Shown here: piece after piece, positions 63,549 through 64,000 of the stretch
Numbering within the stretch: the first letter of the stretch is position 1
How the letters are laid out: each line of letters begins with the position of its first letter
NCBI GenBank assembly: GCA_001603665.1
Contig: LUZN01000009.1
Coordinates: forward strand, 1 to 64,000
DNA: 64,000 bases
From: Bacteroidales bacterium Bact_22
GTDB taxonomy: Bacteria; Bacteroidota; Bacteroidia; Bacteroidales; F082
Direction of reading: 5' to 3'
Notes under the pieces: generated by a model
What the model saw: the letters and a program-made list of their open reading frames with translations, nothing else
Told to the model about the DNA's origin: nothing
The model's database searches: none
Translations under genes and position numbers: made by a program

Positions 63549-64000
63549 ATGGCATTTTTATCTGAAGATTTGGTATTCGGTCCAATTCACAGCAGACGTT
63601 TAGGTAACTCATTGGGTGTCAATTTATTACCTAAAGTAGGAAAGATTTGTACCTTCAACTGCGTTTATTGCGAATGCGGCTGGAATCCGGAGAAAAGAGA
63701 CGAAAAAGCACGCTTAGCCACCCCTCAGGAATACGAGCAAACACTGGAGAATGCGTTGAAAAGTCTCGTAGGGACGGCAAAAGAGCCCGACAGCATCACC
63801 TTCTCGGGCAACGGCGAGCCTACTCTTCATCCCGATTTTCCGGAAATCATCGACATCACGATAAAGCTGCGCGACAAATACGTTCCGAAGGCAGTCATCA
63901 GCGTGTTGACAAACGGAACCAATATTCATAAAGAAATGATATTCAAGACTTTACAAAAAGTCGACAATAACATCTGCAAGCTCGACGGAGGAACTTTGGA
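63549..64000 (+). CDS. Radical SAM protein, 5' part only (runs off window)
   Basis: Own translation MAFLSEDLVFGPIHSRRLGNSLGVNLLPKVGKICTFNCVYCECGWNP...SITFSGNGEPTLHPDF; CxxxCxxC; open to the window end and absent from the ORF track. Confidence 0.9.
   Translation, partial: MAFLSEDLVFGPIHSRRLGNSLGVNLLPKVGKICTFNCVYCECGWNPEKRDEKARLATPQEYEQTLENALKSLVGTAKEPDSITFSGNGEPTLHPDFPEIIDITIKLRDKYVPKAVISVLTNGTNIHKEMIFKTLQKVDNNICKLDGGTL

Noticed and set aside
63774-63785. GTAGGGACGGC inside the radical SAM gene as a third TGTAGGGACG repeat
   Set aside because: Only a half-site of ~10 nt without the second arm; likely chance and part of normal coding sequence.
1-64000. Possible tRNA/rRNA genes, prophage or integrative element
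   Set aside because: No tRNA cloverleaf, rRNA, integrase, transposase, Tra or phage structural genes were recognised on either strand.

Overview
Bacteroidota (Bacteroidales-like) chromosomal segment. The assignment rests on T9SS C-terminal sorting domains, TAnnTTTG -7 promoter boxes, many SPII lipoproteins and single-chain PurL. I support about 60 protein-coding genes and see no rRNA, tRNA, CRISPR array or obvious integrase/transposase. The housekeeping core includes pyrG, rbfA, rsmA, serS, rpmA, rplU, purL, holA, dtd, queF, a queuosine-precursor transporter, Mrp/NBP35 and NifU-C. Accessory content includes an FN3 lipoprotein, an ORF6N/PLD-like protein, two paralogous lipoproteins, GH20 and GH27 glycosidases, and two large T9SS adhesins (1467 and 2831 aa) flanking an 85-aa protein. 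A membrane-embedded AraC-type regulator is divergent to the larger adhesin. Main observations: (1) a 7-copy ~21-bp direct-repeat array directly 3' of the membrane AraC regulator and upstream of purL; (2) a well-supported preQ1-I riboswitch at the queuosine transporter start codon; (3) a methyltransferase-family ORF that lost its Rossmann core and carries an in-frame dispersed repeat (VPRSARND); (4) a candidate sigma-54 promoter with two upstream repeats before hsp20; (5) a large unexplained inverted repeat at 26629-26700; (6) the 85-aa protein with a signal peptide and a Gly-rich TM/RKK C-terminus; (7) short-word intergenic repeats that also appear inside the giant adhesin coding sequence. All homology calls are from reading the translations; no searches were run.
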